From: Perspicuibacillus lycopersici
GTDB lineage: Bacteria; Bacillota; Bacilli; Bacillales; Caldibacillaceae
DNA: 64,000 nt
Assembly: GCF_025660475.1 (NCBI RefSeq)
Contig: NZ_JAOUSF010000002.1
Span: 434,001 to 498,000, forward strand
Direction of reading: 5' to 3'
How positions within the stretch are numbered: position 1 is the stretch's first letter; every line of letters starts with the position of its first letter. This document shows, piece after piece, positions 33,595-42,441 of the stretch. Both the position numbers and the translations under genes were made by a program. A model generated the notes under the pieces. That model had not been told where the DNA came from and searched no databases. It saw nothing but the letters and a program-made list of their open reading frames with translations.

Positions 33595-35796
33595 CTACCT
33601 GTTTATTTCATTTACTTCTCTTTGCAAAAGCTCTACACCATCTGCACCTGCAAATATCCAGCCTTGTTCATTTGATGTCACTTCGACTTGGTAGCCGTTC
33701 ACTACACGAGTAACTTTTACATCAACTAAGTTGTTGCCAATTTTTATTTGTTTTGCCTCCATTTGATCCCATGCATCCGGTAATTGTGGGGCAAATACTA
33801 CCTTTTTCTGTCCTGCATTTGGCTTCATACCGATAAAACCTGTAATAAATGGGGCAATCATCCCATAGGAGGTCCATGCCTGCACGAAGCATCCATAATC
33901 AGGAGACATCTCCGAAATGGAACCTGGCAGGTACATATTAAAGGTTTTCTTGATTTTTTGAATTAAAGCTAATGCCGAATCCGTCTGGTTGTATTGTAAA
34001 TTGGCGTTAATTTGTACGCCAGTGGATATCGTCATCATTCTTCTTCCAGACGTTCCACCTATTCCGGAAAGATACATGCCGTAGTCACCAATGAATTCAT
34101 CGGAGTTCATCCTACGTAGGGCAATTTCCGCTTGCTCCTCACTAGCTAAACCGGTTTCTACTGGTGTATTAATTACCCAGTTTTTAAAGCACCATGTTTG
34201 TTCTGCTTTATCTTGGTGAAGTCCCGTCCTCTCCAAGTCCTCTTTCACCATTTGGTAGTAGGAAATGGTTTCGTAATCATTCCCGAGACTAGCCTGTGTA
34301 ATAAAATCGTCTAACTTGGAATAAATATCATTTCCAGATATTCGGATATCTCCAAATAACCCTTCCTCTTCTAGCCACATTTCCGTTTGGATTTTTTGGG
34401 CTAATTGTTTGGCAAGCTCTTCATAATGATTGGCCGTTTCCACATCAGTAAACATCCTGCCCATTTCCGCAGCATATGTCAGAGCCTTCCATGTATAGAC
34501 AGCCGTATCAATAAGCTCTGCATTTAAACCTAAAATTTCAATGATTCCATATCCCTCTGGATATAAATCATGGTCTTGATCCATATCCTCTAAAATCCAT
34601 CGTAAGCCTGCTTTTACTTCAGGATAATGGTTACGAAGCCATTGTGTATTACCAGACCATAGATACGTTTCAAATAACGCAATAATGAAGTGTGCCGTTT
34701 CCTGGGTATTCCCTGGATTTCCGACAATCCCAAACGTATTTGCTTCGTGAATGATTCTACCATTTTTATTATGTTCCTTCGATAATCTACCAACAAGGTC
34801 TAATGTATTCTCCGATAGCTGATGAAAGCCAGCTGGAAGGCATCCCATCAAGGCATATGCACTATCGGTACCAAACCACCACGAATATTCAGGAATCCCT
34901 GCTGCCAATCCTTTCCCAACAGTTGGTACATCAATGGTGAGCCAATCGATATGACATTTCACCCATGCATATACCTTTTCCAATTCTTTATCTGGAATAT
35001 TAATATCCGCCATATTGAGAATTTCTTGGTAGCGTTGTCTTTTCTGTTGAAAAAGATGTTCTCCATCGATAAGTGCCGTTAACACGGATTGTATTTCTGC
35101 TTCCGACTCCATGGAGCCAGCAATTCTTACCGTAAATGCTTTTTTTGCCCCCGGAGGAAGTGTCATCGTAAATTCCCAAGCCATTCCACAGCCAGATCCA
35201 TGAATGCCATCATATGCAGTTAAATCCTTTTCAATCGTGATTTTGGCGTTTTCCACGTCAACGCAAATGCCTGCAAACCATTGATGCTGACTATCTTTGA
35301 CAATGACCGTACCCTCTTTCATAAACGCATGATCTTCCCCCGGAAGTATCCCTTTTGTTTCCGAATACCATACCGGTCGTAAATCACTCCGTGCAAGCCA
35401 ATTAGCTGTAAATTCCAATTCCTCAGCTGTCGTGTTTTCTAATTCATATTTTACTAGAAAACCAGGAATATCATCAGGGGCAAAATGTGTTCTTTTTACA
35501 GAAATCGTATCCATTTGATAAATATTTTCATTGTAAAAAGGATAGTTGATAAACTCTGTCGCATTTTTTAACCATTGAGTTTCTGCTGCAGCCTTTTCTT
35601 TTAATCCGAACCAAAATCCATCGAGTATTTTTATCGGATGCATCCATAGTCCGCCCATTTCATCTTCCACATGATGGCCAAAGGCAGGAAAGCTACCATT
35701 TTGCGACCCAATTAAATGCATGCGATTTCCCGGTGTGACAAAATGTCGTTCATCAGGGGAGACAATCCGTTCCTTTAAATCTTGGATATTTACCAT
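33595..35796 (-). CDS. Six-hairpin glycosidase, glycogen-debranching-like
   Basis: 733 residues. The N-terminal 270 residues are a beta-sandwich (GFLVKYELENTTAEELEFTA). The C-terminal part is an (alpha/alpha)6 barrel with PEYSWWFGTDSAYALMGCLP, RIIHEANTFGIVGNPGNTQE, DMDQDHDLYPEGYGI and MYLSGIGGTSGR, as in amylo-alpha-1,6-glucosidase/GDE_C-like proteins. A general acid Asp or Glu in GTDSAY or NTQET is possible. It has no signal peptide. It probably acts on the imported oligosaccharide before or after the GH36 enzyme. The exact linkage is unknown. Confidence 0.8.
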   Translation of the reverse strand: MVNIQDLKERIVSPDERHFVTPGNRMHLIGSQNGSFPAFGHHVEDEMGGLWMHPIKILDGFWFGLKEKAAAETQWLKNATEFINYPFYNENIYQMDTISVKRTHFAPDDIPGFLVKYELENTTAEELEFTANWLARSDLRPVWYSETKGILPGEDHAFMKEGTVIVKDSQHQWFAGICVDVENAKITIEKDLTAYDGIHGSGCGMAWEFTMTLPPGAKKAFTVRIAGSMESEAEIQSVLTALIDGEHLFQQKRQRYQEILNMADINIPDKELEKVYAWVKCHIDWLTIDVPTVGKGLAAGIPEYSWWFGTDSAYALMGCLPAGFHQLSENTLDLVGRLSKEHNKNGRIIHEANTFGIVGNPGNTQETAHFIIALFETYLWSGNTQWLRNHYPEVKAGLRWILEDMDQDHDLYPEGYGIIEILGLNAELIDTAVYTWKALTYAAEMGRMFTDVETANHYEELAKQLAQKIQTEMWLEEEGLFGDIRISGNDIYSKLDDFITQASLGNDYETISYYQMVKEDLERTGLHQDKAEQTWCFKNWVINTPVETGLASEEQAEIALRRMNSDEFIGDYGMYLSGIGGTSGRRMMTISTGVQINANLQYNQTDSALALIQKIKKTFNMYLPGSISEMSPDYGCFVQAWTSYGMIAPFITGFIGMKPNAGQKKVVFAPQLPDAWDQMEAKQIKIGNNLVDVKVTRVVNGYQVEVTSNEQGWIFAGADGVELLQREVNEINR

Positions 35797-35807
35797 ATCG
35801 TAATCAC

Positions 35808-36650
35808 CTATCCTTTTATTCCCGAAGATAAATTAATACCTTGGATAAAGTATTTTTGCCCAAAGAAGAAAATGAGGAGTGATGGCAGCATGGATATTAC
35901 AGACGCTGACATAAGATAATTCCACTGTACTTGGTTATTTTCTCCTTTAAAGAAGTTAATTCCTAATGCTAATGTAAAATCATCGGGATCACTTAAATAA
36001 ATTAATGGCCCCATAAAATCGTTCCAAGCCCCATTAAATTGGAAGATAGCAACGGTAGTTAATGCCGGTAGCGTCATTGGTAAAATAATTCGGCCTAATA
36101 TCCCCATCGTTCCTAATCCATCCATTTTCGCTGCATCCTCCAATTCGGTTGGAATGGTCATGAAAAATTGCCTTAATAAAAATATAAAAGTAGCATTACC
36201 GAAGAAAGATGGAACGATTAACGGATAAAATGTATTAATCCAGTCTAATTCCCGAAAAATTACAAATTGCGGAATCATCGTAACTGTACTAGGTAGCATC
36301 ATCGTGGATAATAAAATGATAAATAATGTCTTATTCCCTCTCACATTGAATCTCGCAAATCCGTATGCAACAACGGTACAGGAAAGCAGTGTCCCAATAA
36401 TCGTAAAGACGGTAATAAAGATCGTATTCATCGTCCATTCACCAAATGGCAATGTAGTAAAGGCTTCGACGAAATTACTCCATTTCGGATCCTCTGGCCA
36501 CCAAACCATATCAAATTGCATAACCTCTGCATTTGATTTTAATGCGGTAGATAACATCCAAAATAGCGGTACGAGCGTAATAATGGTTCCTATTATTAAT
36601 ACTATCCAAACAAATGTCTTCCATAGTATTTTAGTAGTTTTATAGTTCAT
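35808..36650 (-). CDS. Sugar ABC transporter permease, MalG type
   Basis: 280 residues with six membrane spans and the EAA loop DAAKMDGLGTMGILGRIILP that contacts the ATPase. The C-terminus IQGINLSSGIKG is typical of MalG-type subunits. It is translated directly after the MalF-type gene and before the debranching-like enzyme gene. No ATPase gene is present in the locus, so a shared MsmX-type ATPase encoded elsewhere is likely. Confidence 0.95.
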   Translation of the reverse strand: MNYKTTKILWKTFVWIVLIIGTIITLVPLFWMLSTALKSNAEVMQFDMVWWPEDPKWSNFVEAFTTLPFGEWTMNTIFITVFTIIGTLLSCTVVAYGFARFNVRGNKTLFIILLSTMMLPSTVTMIPQFVIFRELDWINTFYPLIVPSFFGNATFIFLLRQFFMTIPTELEDAAKMDGLGTMGILGRIILPMTLPALTTVAIFQFNGAWNDFMGPLIYLSDPDDFTLALGINFFKGENNQVQWNYLMSASVISMLPSLLIFFFGQKYFIQGINLSSGIKG

Positions 36651-36656
36651 GGATGA

Positions 36657-37559
36657 TTACTTCCTTTCACTTTCATAGTAAACCCACGAAGAAGAGGACT
36701 TAAAGATAATTAATGTAAGAATAATAATGATAATAAATAGAATCCACGCCATTGCAGATGCATAGCCCATCTCAAAATTATCAAAGGCATTTACCCATAA
36801 ATAGTAGTTATAAAATAACGTACTATTATTTGGTCCGCCATCGGTCATAATATATGCCTGATTAAATGTTTGTAATGCGCCAATGACACCCATTATCAAA
36901 TTGTAAAAGAGTGTTGGGGACAATGCAGGTAATGTAACAAATCGGAATAATTGCCATTTATTTGCCCCGTCCAATGTAGCAGATTCATATAGATCTTTCG
37001 AAACTCCTGCTAAACCAGCTAACCAAATGACGACCGTTCCACCAATATTCCACAAGCTCATCACAACAAGCGAGGTCATCGCCCAGTCCTCATCAAATAT
37101 CCATCCCGGACCTTTAATTCCAACCATCTTTAACACTTGGTTGATTAAGCCAATTTCCGGATTAAAAATATACGACCATAACACCATTACCGCAACACCA
37201 GATACGATAACAGGGATGTAATAAATCGTCCGAAATACTTTAACTCCCCAATTGATTTGATTCAGTAGCATTGCCACTGCTAAAGATAAAATTAATTGCA
37301 GTGGTACCGAGAAGATGGAATAAACAAAGGTTACTTTAAGAGATTGATAGAATAAAGAATCGCCAAACATCTTCGTGTAATTATCAAACCCAATCCATTT
37401 AGGGTCTGTTAATAAATCCCACTTCGTAAAGCTCATGAATAGCGAAATAATCATTGGACCAAGTACAAATGCCAGAAACCCAATGATCCATGGGGATATA
37501 AGCAGATAAAAAGTGATTGTTTTTCGTTTACTCTCTGTGAGATATATTTTTTTCTTCAT
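36657..37559 (-). CDS. Sugar ABC transporter permease, MalF type
   Basis: 300 residues with six spans; the first follows a basic N-terminus (KKKIYLTESKRKTITFYLLI). The EAA loop is ESATLDGANKWQLFRFVTLP and the conserved segment FNQAYIMTDGGPNNSTLFYN is typical of carbohydrate permeases. It pairs with the MalG-type subunit 6 nt downstream and the lipoprotein binding protein upstream. Confidence 0.95.
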   Translation of the reverse strand: MKKKIYLTESKRKTITFYLLISPWIIGFLAFVLGPMIISLFMSFTKWDLLTDPKWIGFDNYTKMFGDSLFYQSLKVTFVYSIFSVPLQLILSLAVAMLLNQINWGVKVFRTIYYIPVIVSGVAVMVLWSYIFNPEIGLINQVLKMVGIKGPGWIFDEDWAMTSLVVMSLWNIGGTVVIWLAGLAGVSKDLYESATLDGANKWQLFRFVTLPALSPTLFYNLIMGVIGALQTFNQAYIMTDGGPNNSTLFYNYYLWVNAFDNFEMGYASAMAWILFIIIIILTLIIFKSSSSWVYYESERK

Positions 37560-37609
37560 ACAGCTTTCCCTTCCTATCCTTAAAAGCCGATTTGTATTTA
37601 AATATCAAG

Positions 37610-37627
37610 AGGGGTATACCTACCCCT
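37610..37627 (-). other. Stem-loop after the binding-protein gene
   Basis: AGGGGTA and TACCCCT (7-bp arms, 4-base loop) lie in the 83-bp gap between the binding-protein stop and the MalF-type start, without a T-run. Such hairpins often protect the binding-protein mRNA and raise its level over the permeases. Confidence 0.55.
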
Positions 37628-37642
37628 CCTAACCTACCGTTA

Positions 37643-38941
37643 TTATTCTTCCATTTCACTTTCCATTGCTTCTTGACCTTTCGCTGCAGCATCATCTAGT
37701 AATCCAGGAATATCTAGACTAGCATTCTTTTCATTTCCAACGATTTGAGTCAAGACATTTACAAATTCCGTACCAGCTGTTTTGTTGAAGGCAGGATTTA
37801 ATCGTTCAGGGAACATATTAATTAAATCCACACTTTTTACAAATGTACCTCTATGTGGGTCATCTGCTTGACCTGCTGCCTCTGCTGCAGGTACATATGC
37901 AGAAAGCGCATGTTCAGCTAATATTTCTTGACCGACTGTAGATAAATATTTCAAATAATCCCATGCAGCTTCTGTTTGCTCTGATTTAGAATAAATTCCA
38001 TAACCAGAATAATAAATGGTTGATTTCTGTGCAGCAGGACCTCCAGGAACTTCAACAACACCAAAGTCCATTCCAGCATTCACATAATCAGCAGTTGGCC
38101 AAATTCCAGTTGGGTTCATGGCTACTTTTTCCGAAAGGAAGAGATCCGCACCTTGGAATGCCTCAGATTGTGTTGGAGTAGGTGAAATTCCGGAACGTAG
38201 CATTTCGTTAAAGAATTCAAGCGCATCCTTTGTACCGTCACTGTTCATAAAACCTTCCACTGTTTGACCATCTGGGCTGATGACATCGCCACCGAATCCA
38301 TACAGCATTGGTAGCACATCACGAGTACTTGCACCTGGTAAATTGGTTCCCCATTGCACCGTTTCCCCATCTTCTTCAACCGTTAATTTTTGTGCAATTT
38401 CAAAAAAATCATCCCATGTCCAATCACTAGTAGGATACTCGATACCAGCAGCATCAAATAATTTTTTATTATAGTAAACGGCATATGTCGAATAGTCCTT
38501 CGGAAGGGTAAAATATTTACCGTCAATATTTCCAACATCTAATACTGGCTTATAAAAATCATCAATGTTTAAACCATTATCTCCTTCAATAAATGGCGTT
38601 AAATCTTCCAATGCGCCTCTTGATTGGAACATACTGATATCGCCATCACCAATTTGAAATATATCAGGAGCATCTCCACCAGCAATTTGTGTTAAAATTT
38701 TTGTTCCATAATTATCTGGAACACTTTCCACTTTAATTTCTACATTTGGATGGTCATCCATGTAGTTCTGTGCAATTTCTTGTTGCATTTTATGCCCGTC
38801 TCCACCTTCCCAGGTAGCAACACGGATAACAACCTTATCTCCATCGCCTTTACCAGAACTACCTTCATTATTACTACATCCTGCAAGTGTTAGAAGCAAT
38901 AACAGACTTAATGCAACGATCCATTTCATCGTTCTTTTCAT
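37643..38941 (-). CDS. Extracellular sugar-binding lipoprotein
   Basis: 432 residues with a lipoprotein signal ending LLTLAGCSNN (Cys about 22). The family-1 solute-binding fold shows VVIRVATWEGGDGHKMQQEI, AGGDAPDIFQIGDGDIS and AVYYNKKLFDAAGIEYP. It should capture an oligosaccharide outside the cell and deliver it to the two permeases. It is the first gene of the operon, behind a LacI-operator promoter and a leader of about 275 nt. The start follows GAGGGGGAT. Confidence 0.95.
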   Translation of the reverse strand: MKRTMKWIVALSLLLLLTLAGCSNNEGSSGKGDGDKVVIRVATWEGGDGHKMQQEIAQNYMDDHPNVEIKVESVPDNYGTKILTQIAGGDAPDIFQIGDGDISMFQSRGALEDLTPFIEGDNGLNIDDFYKPVLDVGNIDGKYFTLPKDYSTYAVYYNKKLFDAAGIEYPTSDWTWDDFFEIAQKLTVEEDGETVQWGTNLPGASTRDVLPMLYGFGGDVISPDGQTVEGFMNSDGTKDALEFFNEMLRSGISPTPTQSEAFQGADLFLSEKVAMNPTGIWPTADYVNAGMDFGVVEVPGGPAAQKSTIYYSGYGIYSKSEQTEAAWDYLKYLSTVGQEILAEHALSAYVPAAEAAGQADDPHRGTFVKSVDLINMFPERLNPAFNKTAGTEFVNVLTQIVGNEKNASLDIPGLLDDAAAKGQEAMESEMEE

Positions 38942-39005
38942 ATTTTTATCCCCCTCAGTAGTTTTTTGAAAACGGCCTTCACAATTAAAGCGTTACCTTT
39001 TTTGT

Positions 39006-39129
39006 GAGAACACCTCCATCGAATAGATTAAGAGAATTTGGAGACACTGCATTTCAATAAATTGCTTTCAAAACGTTTTGGTGATAATGACGTAACAAAT
39101 CTCTTATAGGCAAAATCAAAGGTGTTCTC
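39006..39129 (-). promoter_or_regulatory. Structured leader with second LacI-like operator
   Basis: Within the leader of the binding-protein gene, CAAAACGTTTTG (39069-39080) repeats the operator palindrome about 150 bp downstream of the promoter, well placed for repressor looping. It is flanked by GAGAACACCT (39006-39015) and its exact complement AGGTGTTCTC (39120-39129), which could form a long stem enclosing the operator. Confidence 0.5.
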
Positions 39130-39221
39130 CATCAATAAAACTAGAGAATTTACTATAAATCCATGATAATTTTATAGTTTTCATGCAGATAATAAAAAAG
39201 AAAGCGCCTCCATTTACAGTC

Positions 39222-39250
39222 AGTATAATCCAAAACGTTTCGGTAGTCAA
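39222..39250 (-). promoter_or_regulatory. LacI-controlled promoter of the sugar operon
   Basis: On the minus strand TTGACT (39250-39245) and TATACT (39227-39222) are separated by 17 bp. The spacer contains the operator CGAAACGTTTTG (39242-39231), flanked by C and G to make a near-perfect palindrome. It matches the operator at the GH65 promoter. Confidence 0.8.
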
Positions 39251-39258
39251 TTATTTTT

Positions 39259-39272
39259 TCGAAGCGTTTTCA
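39259..39272. promoter_or_regulatory. Candidate cre (CcpA) site
   Basis: TCGAAGCGTTTTCA (minus strand TGAAAACGCTTCGA) matches the catabolite-responsive element consensus at most positions and lies just upstream of the -35 box of the sugar operon. Confidence 0.5.
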
Positions 39273-39414
39273 TTTTATTTTATTGTATATGCCCTGCTGA
39301 TTGTGAGGAAGCAATAGGCATTTGGATGTACGATAAAGTGGATGGCAGATGTGATGAAGTGTAGTATCCATTTTGATCAATTTCCAATGATAACACGCTG
39401 GAATTAGCAAAGAT

Positions 39415-39535
39415 ATCTATGGGAGAAAGCTTGAATTGATCTTGTAAGCGTAACGAATATTCCTATAAATTATCTCATTAGGTGTTGATTAATATAGTAT
39501 GTATACTTATTTAAGATTCCTGTACTGGACCTTAT
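39415..39535 (-). pseudogene. Decayed copy of the 184-residue membrane protein gene
   Basis: On the minus strand the frame reads EIL-like residues, then NTxxDNLxEYSLRLQDQF with four stops. It aligns with EILNKFTYYLNHHLADNLKE followed by CALRLHDE of the intact gene at 41442-41996. The DNA similarity is visible over about 100 bp. The remainder of the copy is not readable. Confidence 0.6.
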
Positions 39536-39585
39536 AAACATTCCTTTACATCCCATTCATTTACATTTGAGACTTTATTTTTCCA

Positions 39586-39633
39586 TATAAAAACACCCCG
39601 CAGGTTAGATTTTCATCGCTAACCTGCGGGGTG
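39586..39633 (-). terminator. Strong terminator of the DUF4352 gene
   Basis: CACCCCGCAGGTTAG (39594-39608) and its exact complement (39619-39633) form a 15-bp stem. On the minus strand it is followed by TTTTTATA. Confidence 0.92.
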
Positions 39634-39662
39634 CGGTACCTATTGGCTCTTTCTTGATTGTA

Positions 39663-40244
39663 CTATTGTGGAACAACTTCGAAAGTTGCCGTTTCGTCTT
39701 CCCATGTAAAAGTAGGTTTATAGACTAGTTCGTATTTAGTGTCTTCTGGAACATCATAATATATTGTACCCATTATTTTCTTACCAGCACTAATATTTTC
39801 ATTCATGAAACCATCATCATGTCCGAAGTAAGATTCATGTTGTACGCCATCAGTAGTAGAGATGGAAAGTTCTTCTGAACCGAAGTATAGAGAATCATCA
39901 CTGTTATTTAGAACTTCAAATTCAATAGCTAAAACTTTTCCTTTTTCTGCTTCTATGTATTCAGCTGGTTCAACAAATTTGGCGCTCTTCAATGTTATTT
40001 GAGTATCCCCAAGTTCCACAACATCCCCAACTTTAAAAATGGATGGAGTCGTTTCTTCCTCTTTTTGAGCTGCTTCATCGCTAGTTTTACTAGAATCATC
40101 TGCAGCAGAATTTGCTGTATCTACTTTCTTAGGGCCAGCTTCTTCTTCTCCACCGCTAGTTGCAATCGCAATTACAACTATGATAATTACAACCCAGAAC
40201 CACCATTTCTTAAAAAATGGTTTTTTTGCTTTTACTTCACTCAT
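39663..40244 (-). CDS. DUF4352 domain membrane-anchored protein
   Basis: 193 residues. A basic N-terminus (KAKKPFFKKWW) precedes one membrane span (FWVVIIIVVIAIATS, about 17-31). A disordered Ser/Glu/Lys linker follows, then a C-terminal immunoglobulin-like DUF4352 domain (about 70-193, FKVGDVVELGDTQITLKSAK, LAIEFEVLNNSDDSLYF, GTIYYDVPEDTKYEL). It should be exposed outside the membrane. Function is unknown. It is downstream of an XRE-type regulator gene and ends at a strong terminator. Confidence 0.88.
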   Translation of the reverse strand: MSEVKAKKPFFKKWWFWVVIIIVVIAIATSGGEEEAGPKKVDTANSAADDSSKTSDEAAQKEEETTPSIFKVGDVVELGDTQITLKSAKFVEPAEYIEAEKGKVLAIEFEVLNNSDDSLYFGSEELSISTTDGVQHESYFGHDDGFMNENISAGKKIMGTIYYDVPEDTKYELVYKPTFTWEDETATFEVVPQ

Positions 40245-40334
40245 AAATTCATTTCCCTTTCTATATTTTCATAGATTATTTTTATATATATGTAATACAG
40301 GTCCAATGGCCTATAATTACCTTACATAATGTCG

Positions 40335-40760
40335 TTAATAGTTATATCCTTTAGTAGATTTCCTTTTGGCTATTTGTTTAGCAATTCGGATCGATGTTTC
40401 TAATGATGACTTTAATAATTCTATGTCCTCGTCTTTTTCAGACCACTGGCCGTCATAATGGGCACGTCTATCTTTACAATCTAAACTTTTTAATATACTT
40501 TCTAATTCTATAGCTATATCTCGTTCATCTTGTACATTTAGTTTCGGTAAATCATGGATTCCATTATCTCGACCGTGTAAATAGTCAGTAGAACAAATTA
40601 AAGCTACTGCTAATCGCGCGACATCATCATGGCTTGGTTCTGTATAACCACGTTCCCAGTTAGACACAACCTGAGTAGAAACATTTACTCGTTCAGCTAG
40701 TTCCGCCTGTATAAGTCTAAGTTCTTTTCTTCTTTTTCTAATTCTATCCCCAATACTCAT
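40335..40760 (-). CDS. XRE family HTH transcriptional regulator
   Basis: 141 residues with an N-terminal Cro/CI helix-turn-helix (GDRIRKRRKELRLIQAELAE through RVNVSTQVVSNWERGYTEPS) and a helical C-terminal region with acidic and basic stretches. The start follows GGAGAG. An inverted repeat about 110 bp upstream could be its operator. It is transcribed toward the DUF4352 gene and may control it. Confidence 0.9.
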   Translation of the reverse strand: MSIGDRIRKRRKELRLIQAELAERVNVSTQVVSNWERGYTEPSHDDVARLAVALICSTDYLHGRDNGIHDLPKLNVQDERDIAIELESILKSLDCKDRRAHYDGQWSEKDEDIELLKSSLETSIRIAKQIAKRKSTKGYNY

Positions 40761-40869
40761 TTCCAGTACTCTCCAAAAAACACCTTATTACCAAATAATA
40801 GAATAGCATAATTAACAAAATTAGATATAAAACTAACGGAATTTGAGAATTATATGTAAATAGCAATAA

Positions 40870-40890
40870 CACTAACGAAAATCGTTAGTG
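40870..40890. promoter_or_regulatory. Inverted repeat upstream of the XRE regulator
   Basis: CACTAACGA and TCGTTAGTG are perfect 9-bp arms around AAA, 110 bp upstream of the regulator start. It is a candidate operator or a hairpin; outer TAGCA/TGCTA-like bases extend the symmetry loosely. Confidence 0.4.
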
Positions 40891-41059
40891 CTACAAACAC
40901 TATTAGCACAGATTAGTACTTCCCAAAGGCGATGTCAGCTATTTTCCAACCACTTGGATAATTATTGTTTTTTACTCAGACACTATAATCTTCTTCGGTT
41001 TTAAATTATACCAATATAATATAATACGTATAGAAATTTTTCCAACTAAATGATTTACT

Positions 41060-41345
41060 AACAGGAGTAGCTTATTGCGAAGTTTTCTGATGGCCGTTGC
41101 AGTTAAACGGAATTTATGGAGACGTGGTATCCATGATTTCCACCTTTTCTTGAAGGAAGCGGGTAATATCTTCTTTATCATAGGAATATTGGAGAAAGTG
41201 AATAGGACAATCATAATGGCTATGTTCCCTGAGTAAAATCCAAATGGATCGATTTTCATTACTTGCCACTCACTTTCTTCCAACATATGGTTGCTGCTCC
41301 ATTCGTATGTATTTTTATGTCGTTTAAACTCTCCGATCAATACAG
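41060..41345 (-). pseudogene. Frameshifted VanZ family copy
   Basis: The stretch KNTYEWSSNHMLEESEWQVM and the following IAIMIVLFTFSN align closely with the intact VanZ gene at 25520-26122. At the bases AATATTCCTATGAT the frame changes; in the next frame SYDKEDITRFLQEKVEIMDT continues the match until a stop. The conserved VanZ core is missing. An open frame from 41403 to 40972 merely crosses this damage. Confidence 0.8.
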
Positions 41346-41441
41346 ACGTTACATTATGGATGCATCCATTCTTTTTCTGTAGTTTTATCCTGCGTAATAC
41401 CAATAAAAAATTCCCATCTATAAATCCTTGAATCTCTAGTT

Positions 41442-41996
41442 TTAATACCGATTAATCGTCGAGTCATTTGTTCGATCGTTAAAGTCTTTCATTTCTCTTC
41501 TTAGCTCATCTCGCATATCATCTATCTCATCAAGTACTTCCTGATGCTTGATTTCATCGTGTAAGCGTAAGGCGCATTCCTTCAAGTTATCTGCAAGATG
41601 ATGATTTAAATAATATGTAAACTTATTGAGAATTTCTGTATTACAATATGTATCGGGAAGATTTGTTGTTTTCTCGAAGGTTTGTAACACTTCCTTCAAT
41701 TCGCTAAGGAGTTGCCTTTGTTTTGTAAAGAAGAAAATTTTCCCTACTAATTTAAGATATCCAGCATACACCAAGTTCAAAATCGGAACCGCAAATAACA
41801 CTCTAAATACGATTGCATAAATAAAACCAACCAACATTCGATTCTCACTACTAATAAGTGCCAATAGAATAAACAAAATAATAAACGAAATGAATTCCGG
41901 CTTATTGGCAGATCCATACTTCCGATCCAGTTTCTCATATTGTTGAGCAAGCGGCATCCCTTGAGCAATCGCCTCTTGTAATTGTGCTTTATCCAT
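41442..41996 (-). CDS. Hypothetical membrane protein
   Basis: 184 residues; ATG at 41996 is 5 nt behind AGGAGG. Two membrane spans (FISFIILFILLALISS and FIYAIVFRVLFAVPILNLVY) are followed by a long helical, charged C-terminus (LLSELKEVLQTFEK, EVLDEIDDMRDELRREMKDF) that is probably a cytosolic coiled coil. I do not recognise the family. A degraded second copy lies at about 39.42-39.53 kb. Confidence 0.75.
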   Translation of the reverse strand: MDKAQLQEAIAQGMPLAQQYEKLDRKYGSANKPEFISFIILFILLALISSENRMLVGFIYAIVFRVLFAVPILNLVYAGYLKLVGKIFFFTKQRQLLSELKEVLQTFEKTTNLPDTYCNTEILNKFTYYLNHHLADNLKECALRLHDEIKHQEVLDEIDDMRDELRREMKDFNDRTNDSTINRY

Positions 41997-42261
41997 CATT
42001 TCCTCCTAAAATAGGTATAATTTTACAACATTTTAATCATACCAAAGTCGGTATATCTATAGAACTAAAATTTTCCCTGTTATTAACATATTTTCGGTGA
42101 AAATAGGAATATATCGGAAATCTAATAAAAAGAGAGTGTTTCACTTCCTCTATATAAAAAAATCCCTAGAAAAGGGACCTCTCAGGAACTTGTTACGTAT
42201 GGGTAAACGATAGTCTTATCGATGTACATCACTTTTTTACAAGGAAAATTTTATAACTCGA

Positions 42262-42290
42262 TTTACCGACAATATTCGACATGATAGAAT
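42262..42290 (+). promoter_or_regulatory. Predicted promoter of the riboswitch-CheY transcript
   Basis: TTTACC (42262-42267), 17 bp, TAGAAT (42285-42290). Transcription would start near 42297, at the beginning of the riboswitch. Confidence 0.5.
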
Positions 42291-42297
42291 AAGTGAA

Positions 42298-42375
42298 TAG
42301 GCAAATTTTACGAAAGTAGAAGACGCAAAGCCACGGGCCTAAAACATTCGTGTCATGGTAGCCGGGTTGCCAGAA
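42298..42375 (+). ncRNA. Cyclic di-GMP-I (GEMM) riboswitch
   Basis: The conserved landmarks of the class I aptamer are present in order: GGCAAA, a CGAAAG tetraloop region, GACGCAAAGCCACGGGCCTAA, and ATGGTAGCCGGGTTGCC. ATAGGCAAAT before the aptamer can pair with ATTTGCCTA about 100 nt later, and an AATAATT/AATTATT hairpin follows the aptamer; both could belong to the switching part. It lies about 65 nt upstream of the CheY-like gene, so c-di-GMP should control that gene's expression. Confidence 0.93.
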
Positions 42376-42441
42376 TAATTTCTGTAATTATTTATTATTG
42401 CCTTTCCTATTTGCCTAAATATAGAGACAAGGTACTTGAAT

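Noticed and set aside
40972-41403. 143-residue ORF as a real gene
   Set aside because: It crosses a frameshifted copy of the VanZ gene; the second half is out of frame and meaningless.
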